A DNA stretch of 64,000 nt from Podospora bellae-mahoneyi. Its lineage: Eukaryota > Ascomycota > Sordariomycetes > Sordariales > Podosporaceae. A program made the position numbers and the translations under genes. Shown here piece after piece: positions 14,214 to 26,783 of this stretch (position 1 is its first letter; each line of letters starts with the position of its first letter). The notes under the pieces are model-generated. The model was not told where the DNA came from. It saw only the letters and a program-made list of their open reading frames with translations, and did no database searches. The stretch lies in the NCBI RefSeq assembly GCF_035222275.1, contig NC_085882.1, forward strand, positions 503,501 to 567,500, given 5' to 3'.

Positions 14214-17200
14214 TTAGCCCCTATAGGTGTTGCCACCATTGCCGCCGCCCGGAGGGCCTGGTGTTCCTCTCCGCGGCCCTCTAAAGTAGTCATATTGTGT
14301 CGGGTCTTGACTTGTCGCTGGCTGGCCAAATTCTTGATCGCTCTGCGGAAGGCCGCCATAGCGGGGCCCCCCACCAAAGATGCCAGGCGGAATGGTAGGA
14401 ACACCAGGTCTGTAAGTCCCAACGTCACCATCATAGCTCCCGTCTCCCGGGCCACCAGCGGCTGGTGTGGTGGGATAACTCGATACCGGCATCAGCGCGG
14501 CTCCCTGCACCAGGTTGGCACCACTATCATTGCCAAGGCTGTATAAAGGACTCCTGCTGCGACTGGGCACCTCATGCGCGCCCAGTATGGGGGGTGAGTA
14601 GACAGATGGGCCCACGTAGCCACTGGATGACGGCCCAGCCCCAGGGTCGTTGTACGGTGACAACAGCCTGCGATTGGCGCCGAAGCCCATTCCTCCACTA
14701 GGCGTTCCGGGTCGAGAGTCTGGCCCGCTCATTATGGTGCCCGGCGTGCCCGGCCGATGGATGTCTGATCCAAAGAGCTCGCCTGCACCATGATCTTCTG
14801 CGAATTCGTCCCGGTTCTTGTAAAATTCAAAGTCAAGACGTGATTCGGGTACCACTTCGAAACCAGGCATGCTCGGCGACGCCTTGCCAGCCTTGCCGGA
14901 CATCATGGAATCCATAACGTACGTGTCGCTGTAGCCGCTGACAGATACCGAATCTCCCAGGCCACCCGCTTCCCTACCGTCACTCAGCCGCCCTTGATAG
15001 ATGCTCGCAAGAACATTCTGTGCCTTTGCGTGAACCATGGGTGTGATGAGGGGCTTGTAGAGAGCCGGATGGCCAAAACGAGCCGCAAGACGATCGTTCC
15101 GCATACTTTGCTCCTTGGCATTCAGCCCTTCTTCAGTCCGTCCTTGCTTGGTAAATCTCGTCGCATAAAAGTGGATCTTATCATCGTAGACGCGGCTGCA
15201 GACTATCTTGAAAACGATCAACAAGATGGGCAGCGGTGCCAGAGCATATACCTGGGTCCGATCGACTTGGATGCCACGGACCCAAACGACCAAGAAGGTG
15301 ACCAGGTTGGCAAGAAAGGTCCCGAACAGGAAACGGTTGAACAGCACGCGCCAGAACATGCCTCCGCTTTCCGTCTTCGTAACGAAAATGTAGAGCAACA
15401 AGTACTTCTTGAAAGCCACATCGATACAGAAGAACAGTGCTGCCGCAGGGAGGACAAGAGGCTGAATGGGGGCATAGCAGAGGGCGACGGTGGCGTAGAA
15501 AAGGAAGTAGTTGTAGTAGCTGGCGTAATCAAAGGGCGGTGGTGCTGTGAGCTCGATCAGTTCCCGAGGCGTTGGGTTAGAGAACTTTCGCACAACGAAG
15601 CTGTAGAAGAGAGTCCACAGTTGCGCAAGATCAATCGCCGCACCGAGCTGTCTCTGCAGGAGCCATGAGACCCAGAAAGGAGACACTTTGATGAGTGAGA
15701 GGAACAGGAGAAATCCGAAATCGGCTTCGTAGATGGCCTTCCAAGCATCCTGACCGTTGTTGGTCCTCTGAACAACCGTAGCAGTAAATCCCCAGATGGC
15801 ACTGAAAACGGAGAAGATGAAGAGGTTGTTGAAAGTGAAGAAGGCGTACAGTTTCGCGACGACATGGCGCTCTCTTCCCGTTTTAGTCTTGTCGCCTGCT
15901 CTGATGGACATGCGGCGGAAAGCAATCGGAAGTAGCAGGTAAACAAGTGACATGATTGCCGGAGATGCGATACCCTGAACAATGGACCAGAACTGGGGGC
16001 TGCTGGCCAGTTCGTCCCGGAACTCTTTCCATACCAAGCCCAAGTTACTCAGATTGACCAGGAAGACGGCGATGAAAGCATTGGGAACAATCCACAGAAT
16101 AGTGAGAACCGCCATCCAGAAATTGTTCCACAGGCGCCTCCTACGGCGAGCTGATGGACTCAGCGGCATGTTCTCCCAGATGATGTCGTTTGGCCGAGGA
16201 GCCAGCTTGATGATCGCACCTTGAGGCTTCTTCTTCCGACACAGGTAGGCGATGGAGTGTGTCTCGGAGATATCTGAGTATGACGCAAAACCATACGGCA
16301 TGGTCACTCTCTTATCCACCCTTTGCCGAACATCTTTGATCTCGAGCTCCAGCAGCTTGATGCGCTCGGTAAGATAGTCAATGGCGTCGACCTTGTGGCC
16401 CTTGGGATAGCTTGCGTATGAGTGGTCCTTCTTGGAAGGTCGACAGAGAGGTCTTGCTGGTGGCAGATTTTTGGGGTCCTTCAGATAGACTGCCAGGACC
16501 TTTTCGAGCTTCCTGACTGTCTTGCCATGCGACTCAATGAGACTTGGGAGAATCCTGACATCACGAGCGATGGCAGTTCTTGAGAAGGAAGAGCTCGGGA
16601 CCACACTATCGATAATTCGAGCGATACCCTCGTCTGAGCCTAGGTTCTTTGGAATATCGTACACCTAGAAACGCACAGTGTCAGCCAAGCACTCCTGACT
16701 TTGTCCCATGGTATAACCACGGAGTACAAAGGGGGTGTTCCATACCATCAGCGTACGGCTGTGCAAACTGTGTTGATACTCCTCGCTCTCGTAGTACTTT
16801 CGCCTCAAATGGACAACCTTTCTATAGTTCCACCAGAGAAAGACACAAACAACAATGTCAAAGATCCAGGCCACGCTGACACTCGCCCACTGAGCCGACC
16901 CCCACACCAAGTTAGGCGTAATCTTGGAGAGCCAGTTGTCTTCGATGCCCACGCGAGTCGTTGCAGTCCAGTTGACAGGAATCAAGATAGCGCAGCCGAG
17001 AACTGTGAGGATGGCAAATATGTTGCGGCACATCCTTGTAAATCGCATGAAGATGGTGGCGTCCATCCCGATCAAGTTGACCATATCCTCCTCGGTTGTC
17101 TTCCACAACGGGGTAACCCAAGCAAAGAAGCCCTTCCCCATCGGCGGCGGGGCATGTTTTTCGTCGGCATGTTTGAGCTTCGGCGCATATACAACACTAT

Positions 17201-17414
17201 TGAACGGTCGGAGAATCGAAAAGAGGAAGGCGATCACGGCTGTGGTTCCGATGGAAGAGCCCAGCGCAGCAATGATGGCAGTTTTTTGCAACTAGCGGTT
17301 TGTTCGTCAGTGGTCTTGTGTTGTCAAATCGACATGACGGGATAATGGTACCTGTGTTGAAAAGGGATCAGCCAGCAAATCCAGGAGGATCTGCCCAGGA
17401 TCCTTTTCCGCCAT
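14214..17414 (-). CDS. CSC1/OSCA-type calcium-permeable channel (DUF221 family)
   Basis: Membrane channel of the CSC1/OSCA/TMEM63 family, gated by osmotic or mechanical stress in characterised members. Exons are 17414-17352, 17291-16746 and 16664-14214; 1,019 residues. An N-terminal hydrophobic segment (about 24-48), two more (about 112-128 and 152-174), a cytosolic domain beginning VYDIPKNLGSDEGIARIID (about 203-385) and a multi-helix block (about 390-690) follow the family order RSN1_TM, PHM7_cyt, 7TM. The last ~300 residues are Gly/Pro/Ser-rich and probably disordered (PGTPSGGMGFG, PGPPGGGNGG). The start at 17414 opens MAEKDPGQILLDLL, and both introns have GT-AG ends. A heat-shock-element-like palindrome lies about 510 bp upstream. 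The subcellular membrane cannot be told from sequence. Confidence 0.9.
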
Positions 17415-19673
17415 GGTGGCTCTGGGCTGAAAGTGAAGCAGCGCCCTCGAAGGGCAAGATGAGTAAAGGAGGTTCCCAGATTCCGAAAATCAGGGTCCAA
17501 AGCGGATGGATGGATGAACAGAAATCGAGCGGCAGCTACAGTCTAATCAATCTGGCCCGGCTGTATACCCAACCCGTTCCCATTCGTTGTTGCAACCAAC
17601 CCACGCGGGCTGCCCCTTTATCGTTCTTTATCGTCACGTTTCAAATGTTGTCGTGCCGTCGTGAACAAAGGCTGCTTTGGTTCGCCCAAAGCCGGACGAT
17701 GTCCTCGTGCAAGATGTCGCCGAGCGTGCGTCGAATACCTATGGCTTCTGGGTTGTGTGGGCGTGTTGTCGAAGCTGGATGGAATTTGGGGAGAAGCAGC
17801 GAAAAACGACGTGGGTGACGTATAGGACAGGCGCCAAGGCGCGAATGCGTTGGGCTTGGAGGATCCCAGAGACAAGCGATCTAGATCGGCATACTTTTTG
17901 GACTATGTATTCCAGTATTCTGGAAGTTTTGGAAACTTCCACGAGGTTGAGGGGGCGCCCGAGTGCAGCACGCAAATCAGGACAAAGAATAGGCGCGCAA
18001 AATCACAGGAAAAAGGAGTGTCAGGAGGAATCGAAATCAAAGCGAGTGGTATTTTCGAGACCCCCCCCAGGTAGCGAGTGAATATGGAATGGCGTCCGTT
18101 GGGGGGAAAAAACACCGCCTGGAGTTTGGAGTTCTTGGTGTTCGCCAGAGCTGGGGAAGGAGGCCCAGACACCGGCGCTATCCCGCCCAAGGCCGTGCAC
18201 AAGTCAGGGTCCCAGGCCCGGAACGGTTCCTCCAATTTTTTTGCTGCGTCACCGCCTGACAACCTGTCTAGAAGGATTTAGGGACTGCAGTACGATTGGC
18301 CACCCCTAAGGGGAACTCCAGATGACCAAGCTTTTGGGAGTGTGGTGTCGAGGCAAAGACGCAGCAAAAAGTACACAGCTTGGCCCAATGACCGGTTTTG
18401 CATCCACGGGATCTTTCCAAGATCCGTGTTCTATTTTGGCACTGCCTCTCGATTGGGATGTATCACTGGATCTGGGCGCCCCACCTGGACCCTGTAGGCG
18501 TGACATCCCTCAAAGAATACGAGCTTCATCAACGGCCCAAAACCTGTGTATCTATCCCCATTGCTAACCTCGTCGCCAACTGTTCTCTGTTGTGGCAGTC
18601 GATCACTCATGAGGCCGCCTGAGGGGCCACTTGCTGTTTGAAACAGTGTTTGCGTGTTCCCATTCCTGCTGCAGGCCGTTGCATGAATTCCAAGCTTCCC
18701 TTTAGCGTTGGTGGCAGGATATCCCCGGGCCCGGCTCTTCTTCCCGACCCCGTCCCTTGCCGACTGACTGGCGATCATTTTACCCTTTGATCGACAAGAT
18801 CCAGCAACAGCTTCTAAACTCCGCGTGCAAGATTTTTATTGCGAGAATGAAAATGATGGCGTATAAGAGTAAACATTACCAGCAAGTCCAGTGGAAGGGA
18901 GAAGCTGCGGGCTGGGTAAGGGAACTATGCATGACATTTGAATATGGGACGAAGCTGAATCCGACAATCGGGCGAGTGTCGTCATGCTACTGGCCCCGAC
19001 CAACGTTGACGACCCGGAAGGCATCAATCGGGGGTGTTCGGCAGGCCCGGTTGGCCGGCCATGACCTTTCAACCAGCCAACCTGTTCACCGGAAGTCAGC
19101 CTCTTCAAGCCACCCACCACATTTCCCTCAAAACACCCTCCATCATCCTGGATACGGAAACATTCTCTTTTGAACTCACGGAGATCACAGTCTATGCTCA
19201 TTTCTGTCAGTCGTGTCCGAGGGAGATTTGCGGCAACGATAAGAACATCCAGCTTTGGTTCATATAACCGCGCTAGACAGGTGATGACACTGTGGATTCA
19301 TCATGTCTTTTGTTGGCCTCTTCCATCTTTTTCATTTGCAAACCAGATGTCCCGGTTGAAAAACAGACAAATATATTTCACGCTTCCAAAGGATAGCGAC
19401 GCCCCTGATCATCCCTTGAAGCATTCAGCTCTTTGGAAGTCTTGGCGAGAGGTCATGGTGTTGCAGATGGCACCTGAAATATACCAGATAGCTGTTGGAA
19501 GACTTATGAGTAGCTCCAACAAGGTGATCTCCTGACAACTGCTGCTTATTTACATCAGAATTCTGGAGAAATCACATTCCCAAATCAAATCCAAAACGAT
19601 CCCAAAGAAAAGGTCGAGTGTCGAGCATAGATGTTAGTTGTTCTCAGCCTTAGCTTTCCCTCTCAACCGAGAC
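17415..19673. other. 2.3 kb intergenic region
   Basis: Upstream of the CSC1-type gene and downstream of the AT-hook gene. Only short unrecognised frames are present. The HSE-like palindrome at 17916-17940 is the one structured element I noted. Confidence 0.55.
17916..17940. promoter_or_regulatory. Heat-shock-element-like palindrome upstream of the CSC1-type gene
   Basis: The sequence contains TTCTGGAA (TTC-N2-GAA) immediately followed by GGAAACTTCC (GAA-N2-TTC). GGAAGTTT and AAACTTCC also form a perfect 8-bp inverted repeat around TGG (17922-17940). Heat-shock factor recognises arrays of nGAAn in alternating orientation; here the two halves are out of step by one base. A binding role is inference. 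Confidence 0.35.
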
Positions 19674-20765
19674 TTATACCGGACCTTGGCTTCTTGTCTT
19701 CCTCGCTGTACGTCCAACTGATGTGAAAATTTTGCGTTCTTTCTGCTGTTTCTTGGGCCGGCCGGGGCCGCGTTTTTTTGTTGGTATCTCGCTCTCATTC
19801 ACGGCGTTGGTGATGCTGATCTCGGGTTGAGCCTGCGTCTCGCCGAGGTCACCGTTGCTATCCCCGAAAGCCTCCTCTGCCTTTCTCTTTCCGCCCCCAA
19901 GCGGCGGTATAGATGCTGCTGTTTTAGTCGCTGCTGTACTGTCCGGGGCCACAGGAGCTTCACCCATCTCAACATCGTTGTCCCTGGTGTTGCCATTAGC
20001 ACTAACAGCTGGCGCATGAGCGGCTTTGTCATTTTTGGCATCTTCTGCCACCTTGTCAGTATTAACCTCCGTAGGCTTAGCTGAAACGTCCGAGGTAGCT
20101 GCCTCCGTGCTTTTCTGGGGTGTATCCGTCGTCTCAACGTCTTTGGTGGTGCCGTTTGTCACCGTCTTGACTAATGCGGCTGGCAACGTGACGGATTCGG
20201 GGGGTGTAGCTTTGGTCTGGCCGGTAGGCTCGGTTTTGGCGCTGTCCAAGTTCTCTTCTGATGTCGACGGCTCTGCGAGGCTCTCTGAAGTTGGAGCCGA
20301 AGATGGAGCCGGAGCTGGAGTCGGAGTTAGGGTAGCTGAAGACGGTGCGGCGATACGCGACTCCACAGGACCGCCTGATGCAACTGGGGCGACCTGACCA
20401 GTTTTGTCATTGTCGCCGGTTGCTTTATTGTCAACATTGCCATTCGCCACTGCATTGATGTCGGCCAGCTTTGAAGTTTCGCCGACATCAGTCGACAAAG
20501 CCGGCGGTGCAGAGGTTAGCTCTTGATGGGTGACTACCGATAAGCGGAGACTTGATGTTAGCAGTGGACAGTAGCATACGCGTATCGAAGCCCTCGCTGT
20601 CACGTGTCACCACCTTAATCGTTCTTCAACTGCGTAACTGCGTGCCGACATCCATTGGGATCTCATCCGTCATTTGGACGCGCAAAGCTGAGCCCATTGA
20701 CGAGTGATGATGGCTATTCCGCGTGGGGGAGGCTGTCTCGTACCTTTCTCCGCTTCCCCAGACAT
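19674..20765 (-). CDS. AT-hook, low-complexity nuclear protein (uncharacterised)
   Basis: Proposed exons are 20765-20744 and 20533-19674, giving 293 residues. The first exon encodes only MSGEAEK plus one base; it joins in frame to VTHQELTSAPP through a 210-bp GT-AG intron. Most of the protein is Ala/Thr/Pro/Ser/Glu-rich and likely disordered. Near the C-terminus are a Lys-Arg patch (GGGKRKAEEAF) and one AT-hook core (KKRGPGRPKKQQKERK), followed by a basic tail ending GRTARKTRSQGPV. AT-hooks bind the minor groove of AT-rich DNA, so a chromatin role is likely by family. The tail looks like a conserved terminus rather than a random frame. No orthologue can be named. The start exon is less certain than the body. 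Confidence 0.65.
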
Positions 20766-23229
20766 TGCGAACGAAGGCCGAAGTGCGATTGTAACAAGCA
20801 GCAATGACGTAACGTCGGAGGACTTGGCGCTAGATAGGGAAAATAGGAATTGAAGCACGGCAATTGTCAACAGGCCAAATTGGGCGCGAGGCAGATGATA
20901 GCTGCTGTACTGTAACTCGATGACAGGTTGACAATTTGAAGTTGATGCAGAAGCACGCAGGAGGGCAGATCGCAGAGGTAGAGACGGCAGCAGCATGCCA
21001 TTGTCTTTTGTCTCGAGATGCTCCCGTTGCACAGACAAATCAGGATTGGTTGGATCTCATCATGGATCTGCGGCTCTTGAAAACATGACGGGATCAGGAA
21101 TGACATGCCACACTAGTGTGCATCCATTCTACACATCATGCCATGAGCTAGTCTTCACCTTGGTTGAATACCGCCTCTCACCATCTCTCACCTCATCATT
21201 CACTTAACCTCACCGTGGGTGCTCACGTCCCAGTTCCATCTTCACCGGGGTTTGGATATATGCTTCAGTGTGGAGGAAGCTATCCAGCCACCACACTTGG
21301 CAGGGTTGGCGGGGCTCGAACGGACGGGAGCTTGGGCCAGGTGCAGAACGGGCATGCCAGGGTGCAGGTGTCAGGCTAGAATTCTCTACACCCTTCTACT
21401 TATAAACGTTCCTGAACCAAAAACCTCATGGCGGCCTATCATTTGCTTCCTCATGCCCACGATGGGGCCAATGGAAATGCATTCGGTGAGACAAGAGTGA
21501 CAAGGCCCCAAGGACTCAGGCTGCCCACGCTGTTGCAAAGTCTGTCATCCGGGAGGCTGCTAGCGCACCCCACGATGATCGGCAAGCACCCTCACTGGAC
21601 ACTAGGTCGTGCAGCCAAAGCTCGCTGTCATTTTTTTTCGTGGTCTGCTGCCACCAACGAGGAAAGGGACGAAAAAAAGAAACCTAGAATCATGCATGAG
21701 AACATGCCGCACAGCTATTATAAGGCTTCAACGGCCAATTGGGCCAATGACATATTGCTGTTCCCACCACCGTCCACATATCCCGTCAAAGTTGCATTTG
21801 TTTCTGCTTGAGGGCCACTTTGATCCAGTCGGCTGTGGCCAATGCTTGCCGGTTAGCCGTCTGTGCCGTCTCCCCAAGAGGGAAGGCATTTAACAACAAG
21901 ACTTCTGAGATTCGTCTAGTGTCTTGTCGATTCGAAGGGAAAACTCTCTGCAAATTGCAAAAGCGAGCTTCTGTTGGTCCCTGCCGAGAATAACCGGAGA
22001 TCCGTCCCCTGTCCAGAGGCACTCTGCAAGGCTGTTTATCGCTGGCCTCGCTGTTTTCACGACGTCGCAGCATCTGAGGGATTGCGTGACGCTAGCGGGG
22101 CAGCAGAGTCTGAATCTGGTCTGAATCTTCCATCATCGCCCCCACCATGGAGCAGCGGACGGAGAACACCAGCCACTCACACCACCCGCCCAGCTCGGGC
22201 CAAGACATGTTTGGTTATCACACTCCCGACCACGTGCCATAGCGCGCATCTGAAGCTGTTTCTCTGAACAAGAGCGCGTTAGTAGAGGCGGGCGGAAATG
22301 CAAGCAGCGGTTGCACGGCGGGGTCCGGGGCGCAGTCGCCGGAAGCCATCGCTGCGGTGCGGTCTAGGAATGGAGCCTCGAGGCATCACCGCATCCGACC
22401 ACCTGAGGAGGTTTGAGGTTCTAGAATGGCAGCAACATAGCAAGGTGCCAAGGCTGAGGCCAAGAGCTCTTGGCGAATAGGAAAAGCGGGCATTCCCAGC
22501 CTTTGCAGCCAAGCCCTGATGACCTCCTTTGCCAATCCCGCGTCTGGCTGGCCCTATCAGAGCCCGACTGGAGTGTGTTAGTCTTTGTCAAGAACCAGGG
22601 GATGACGCTCATCCGTCTTCAGTCGCCACCCGATTGCAGTCTTATCACTCCTACCGAACGCCGCCGTCACCCACAGCGGGGCTCTCAAGGACGTATGCCA
22701 CGCCCAACTGCTTGGCTCGCCCAGCATCTCGCAGCATTGAGCGGGTTTGAAGAGTCAATCCAAGGTCCGAGGCAGCTGTGGGAGCCAGGATGGAGTTCTT
22801 GGGGCTTCTTGGCCTGCTACCCGCCAAGTCCACTGTTGCTTTGGCCGCCGACTTATCGGTGAGCAGCATGCAAAAAGATGCTGGACCCTGGCCGGTACCC
22901 CGACGGAGCACCCAGTTTCTGTGCGGTTACTTAAACAAAGCAGGTACCCCGTCATCCCCCCGTGATCCGGGACTCTCTTCTTGCGTCACTGTCCAGAGGA
23001 GGAAAAAAACAAGCTTCTCTCCCCCATCGTCCAAGCTTTGTGCGTCGTTGGCTCCACGGCGTCAAACTCCATCATCAGAGTCCGGATTGTCTATAACGGC
23101 CGTCCCTGTGCCCATCCTGCTGATCCTCCCTACGCAAATGAGACAGACTGCTCAACACTCGAGGTCGTGTTTACCCCGTCAGGTCAACTGGTGAACGTAT
23201 CGCCCTCCTCCCCTCCCCCAACCGCCAAC
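20766..23229. promoter_or_regulatory. 2.5 kb divergent region upstream of the ENA-type ATPase
   Basis: Separates the AT-hook gene (minus) from the sodium pump (plus). The frame of the pump stays open upstream to 22981 without another ATG. The proximal 800 bp holds a PacC-type site cluster (22447-22894). An upstream ATG at 22790 opens a frame ending at 23194 and would be an upstream ORF if the transcript starts that early. Confidence 0.55.
22447..22894. promoter_or_regulatory. Cluster of nine PacC-type (GCCARG) sites
   Basis: GCCAAG or GCCAGG on either strand occurs at about 22447, 22459, 22469 (reverse), 22508, 22711 (reverse), 22784, 22808 (reverse), 22823 and 22889 (reverse). Three lie within 28 bp. 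GCCARG is the core recognised by the fungal alkaline-pH factor PacC/Rim101, and fungal ENA sodium pumps are commonly induced at alkaline pH. The cluster ends about 335 bp before the ATG. Confidence 0.55.
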
Positions 23230-26200
23230 ATGGCCGGCGAATTCCCCAAACACCCGTTCCTCCTTACCCCGGAGGAGACGGCGCAGGCTCTGGGGACCGA
23301 TATCGACAAGGGCCTCACCTCGGCCCAGGTCAAAGAACTCCAATCCAAGTATCCTACCAATGAACTCGATGTAGGCGGCAGTATCGCCTGGTACACCATC
23401 TTTATCCGCCAGCTTGCCAATGCCATGATTCTGGTATGACCCCTCCCCCTGAAGCTTCCCAAACAAGCTTTCGCACCGCGGGTGCCATTGACTTAAGTGG
23501 CGCATCGACTGACAACTGTGCTAGGTCCTCTTCTTTGCCATGGCCCTGAGTTTTGGCGTAGGAGATTATATCGAAGGCGGTGTCCTTGCTGCCGTCATTG
23601 TGTTGAATGTGTCCATTGGTTTTTATCAAGAATATGGCGCCGAGAAGAAGATGGATGCGCTCCGTGCGCTTTCTTCCCCCTCTGCCAATGTGCTCCGCGA
23701 CGGTAAGATGCAGGTCATACCAAAGTAAGTTATGCCCTTTCAAATGCCGCTCTCCTCTGTTCGAGCTGGTCTGGTGCTGACCAGTTTACTCCGCCAAAAG
23801 TGCCGAGGTCGTTCCTGGTGACATCATTGCCCTCAAGATGGGCGATACCGTTCCAGCCGACATGCGGATGTTCGAAGCCATGAACCTCCAGTGCGATGAA
23901 TCATCCTTGACAGGTGAGGCCATGCCCATCGAAAAGATCACCACCACCGAGATCTATGTCGAGGGCGGCGAGAAGCTGGCACAGGACGAAGGTGAAGTCG
24001 GTATCGGTGACCGCATCAACATTGCCTATGCTACCACTGTTGTCCAGAAGGGCCGTGGCCGTGGTATCGTCATTTGCACTGGCATGCAGACCGAAGTTGG
24101 AAAGATTGCCGCCTCGACCAGCAAGAAGAGACGCAAGCCCGGCAGGTCCATGAACTGGAAAAAGTACGGAAAGGCTGCCCCGGTCAAGGGTGCCTTCAGA
24201 CGCACCTATGACTTCCTCGGCAAGTTCCTCGGCTTGACCGAGGGTACTCCTCTCCAGATCAAGCTGGCGAAGCTGGCGTACCTGTTGTTCTTCTGTGCCA
24301 TCGTCCTGGCCATGATCGTCTTCAGTGTCAACAAGTGGCCCAACCCGCTTCCCAGCGAGCTCGTCATTTATGCCATTTCCACCGGCATCGCCATCATTCC
24401 CGAGTCTCTCGTCGCGGTCTTGACTATTTCCATGGTTGTGGCCACCACTGTCATGAGAAAGGCCAACGTCGTTGTGCGTGACTTGTCGGCTCTTGAAGCC
24501 CTCGGAGGTGTGACCAACATTTGCTCCGACAAGACGGGCACTCTTACCCAAGGCGCCATGATCGCGAAGAAGGTGTGGACACCTGCCTCCAACAGCATCT
24601 ACACTGTCAGAGACTCGAAGAGTCCCGCCGACCCCACTCAGGGACGCGTCACAGTCTCCAGCGCCGACGTTCCCGTCCAAGAGGAAGAGGAGAAGCGCGA
24701 TTATGACGAAGAGAGAACGACCGCAGCCATCAAGTTTGATGGTGTCCCCGACGAGAAGCTCAACCCCAAGCCACAATCATCCCCCGAGGCCGAGGCTGAA
24801 CTCACCCCCGACCTCCGCATGTTCCTCCTCTCGGCAGCGCTTTGCAACCTTGCCACAGTGCGGTTCGACGACAAGGAGGAAAAATGGAAGACGACCGGCG
24901 AGCCCACCGAAATTGCCCTGCAGGTCTTCGCTCACCGGTTCGACCTCGGCAAGAAGAACGTGGAGGCGACCGGATGGAAGCAGACGGCCGAGTTTCCCTT
25001 TGACAGCTCCATCAAGCGCATGTCCGTCATTTACGATGCGCCCGAGAACAACGAAAGCGGATTGAGCACCGAAAACAGCCATGTCTTCACCAAGGGCGCC
25101 GTCGAGCGTATCATCGACCTGTGCTCCCACGTCGGGACGACCGATGTACCCATGACCGAAGAGTACAAGGAAAAGATCCTCAAGCAGATGACCGACTTTG
25201 CGTCCCAGGGCCAGCGCGTTCTCGCCATTGCCTATCGTGCCTGGAATGGCCGCTACGTCGCTGGCAAGAACGACGGCGTTGACCCCTCTCTCCCCAAGAA
25301 CGATGAAGCCCAACGGTCCGCGGTGGAAAAGGACCTCATTCTCCTCGGCTTGGCTGGTATCTACGACCCTCCCCGCCGCGAGACCACTCCCGCCATCTTC
25401 GACTGTGCCCAGGCCGGCATCAAGGTGCACATGTTGACTGGCGATCACCCCGAAACGGCCAGGGCTATTGCTAGGGAAGTCGGTATCATCCCCCGCGACC
25501 TCAGTGTCCTCCCCGCCGGTGTTGCCCAGTCCGCTGTGATGAAGGCTACCGACTTTGACAAGCTCACCGACGAGGAGATCGACGCCTTGCCAGAACTTCC
25601 TCTTGTTATTGCTCGTTGTGCGCCCGAGACCAAATCTCGCATGGTGGAGGCCCTTCGCCGCCGTGATGCCTTCATGGCCATGACTGGTGACGGTGTCAAT
25701 GATGCCCCATCCTTGAGCCGCGCTGATGTCGGTATCGCCATGGGATCCGGTTCCGACGTGGCCAAGTCTGCCTCCAAGATTGTCTTGACGGATGATAAGT
25801 TCAACTCGATCGTTGCCGCCATCCGCGAAGGTCGCCGCATGTTTGCCAACATTCAGAAGTTCGTCCTCCATCTTCTCAGCAGCAACGTTGGTGAAGTCAT
25901 TCTCCTGATTTGCGGTCTCGCCTTCTTTGACGAGTCCGGCATTTCCGTCTTCCCCATCGCTCCCCTCGAAATTCTCTGGATCAACATGGTCACTTCGTCC
26001 TTCCCCGCTTTCGGTCTCGGTCGTGAGGCTGCCAGTGCCGAAGTCATGCGCAAGCCCCCTCACGACAAGAGGCGCGGTGTGTTCACCAACCAGATTATTG
26101 TTGACATGATCGTCTACGGTATTCTTATGGGCGCCACCACACTCTCGACCTTCATCATTGTCGTGTTTGGAAAGTACGATGGCCAGCTGGGAAGGGACTG

Positions 26201-26783
26201 CAACAAGCACTACTCGGAGGGGTGCATTCCCGTGTTCCGCGCCCGCGCTGCTGTTTTCGCCGAGCTGACCTGGATGATTCTCCTCACCGCCTGGGAGATC
26301 AAGGACCTTCGCCGGTCCATGTTCCGGCTGAACCCCGATTCCGAGTCCAAGTTCCCCTTCTTCAAGGACGTGTACAACAACAAGTTCCTCTTCTGGGCCG
26401 TCGTCATTGGCGCTGTCTCTGTGTTCCCCACGGTGTACATCCCCGGCCTCAACAGGAACGTCTTCAAGCACACCGATATCAGCTGGGAGTGGGGTGTCGT
26501 TTTCGGCATGACCATCTTCTATGTCTTTGGTATCGAGGTCTGGAAGTGGGTCAAGCGGACGCTTAACATTCTGGATGACCACAAGGTCAGACAGGGCAAG
26601 TGGTCGCAGGGCGAGGAGGGTCAGAAGATGCGGTTCGCAAAGTCGATGTCCTTCTCCAGCTTGAAGAGTTGGGCCTCCAGATCCAAGGCTCAGTCCAACG
26701 GCGGCTTGACTCCAAGCACCACGCAGCCGCGGTCGACTTCACAGGCACCCCAGAACCGGGTGCCACAGACTTCGCCGGTTTGA
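23230..26783 (+). CDS. ena: ENA-type Na+/Li+ (K+) exporting P-type ATPase
   Basis: Type IID P-type ATPase that exports sodium (and often potassium or lithium) across the fungal plasma membrane. Exons are 23230-23433, 23525-23724 and 23801-26783; 1,128 residues, close to yeast Ena1. The N-terminal cation-ATPase region begins near residue 10 (PFLLTPEETAQALGTDIDKGLT). Then come CDESSLTGEAMP (actuator TGE), the membrane motif AIIPESL, phosphorylation motif DKTGTLTQG (Asp near residue 378), the KGA nucleotide-binding motif (VFTKGAVERI), MLTGDHPETA, and the hinge TGDGVNDAPSL. The C-terminal membrane helices carry LEILWINMVTSSFPA, and a Ser/Pro/Gln-rich cytosolic tail ends SQAPQNRVPQTSPV. The start MAGEFPKHPF is the first ATG in frame. 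A PacC-type site cluster lies upstream. Third positions are strongly C-biased, leaving long antisense open frames. Confidence 0.95.

Noticed and set aside
21300-21330. tRNA-like B-box sequence on the minus strand
   Set aside because: The flanking bases do not form a T-arm or acceptor stem, and no A-box is in range.
23901-26582. Antisense open frames of 291 and 601 codons opposite the sodium pump
   Set aside because: They are mirror frames produced by strong C-ending codon bias in the pump gene; their translation is Asp/Gly/Val-rich and matches no family.
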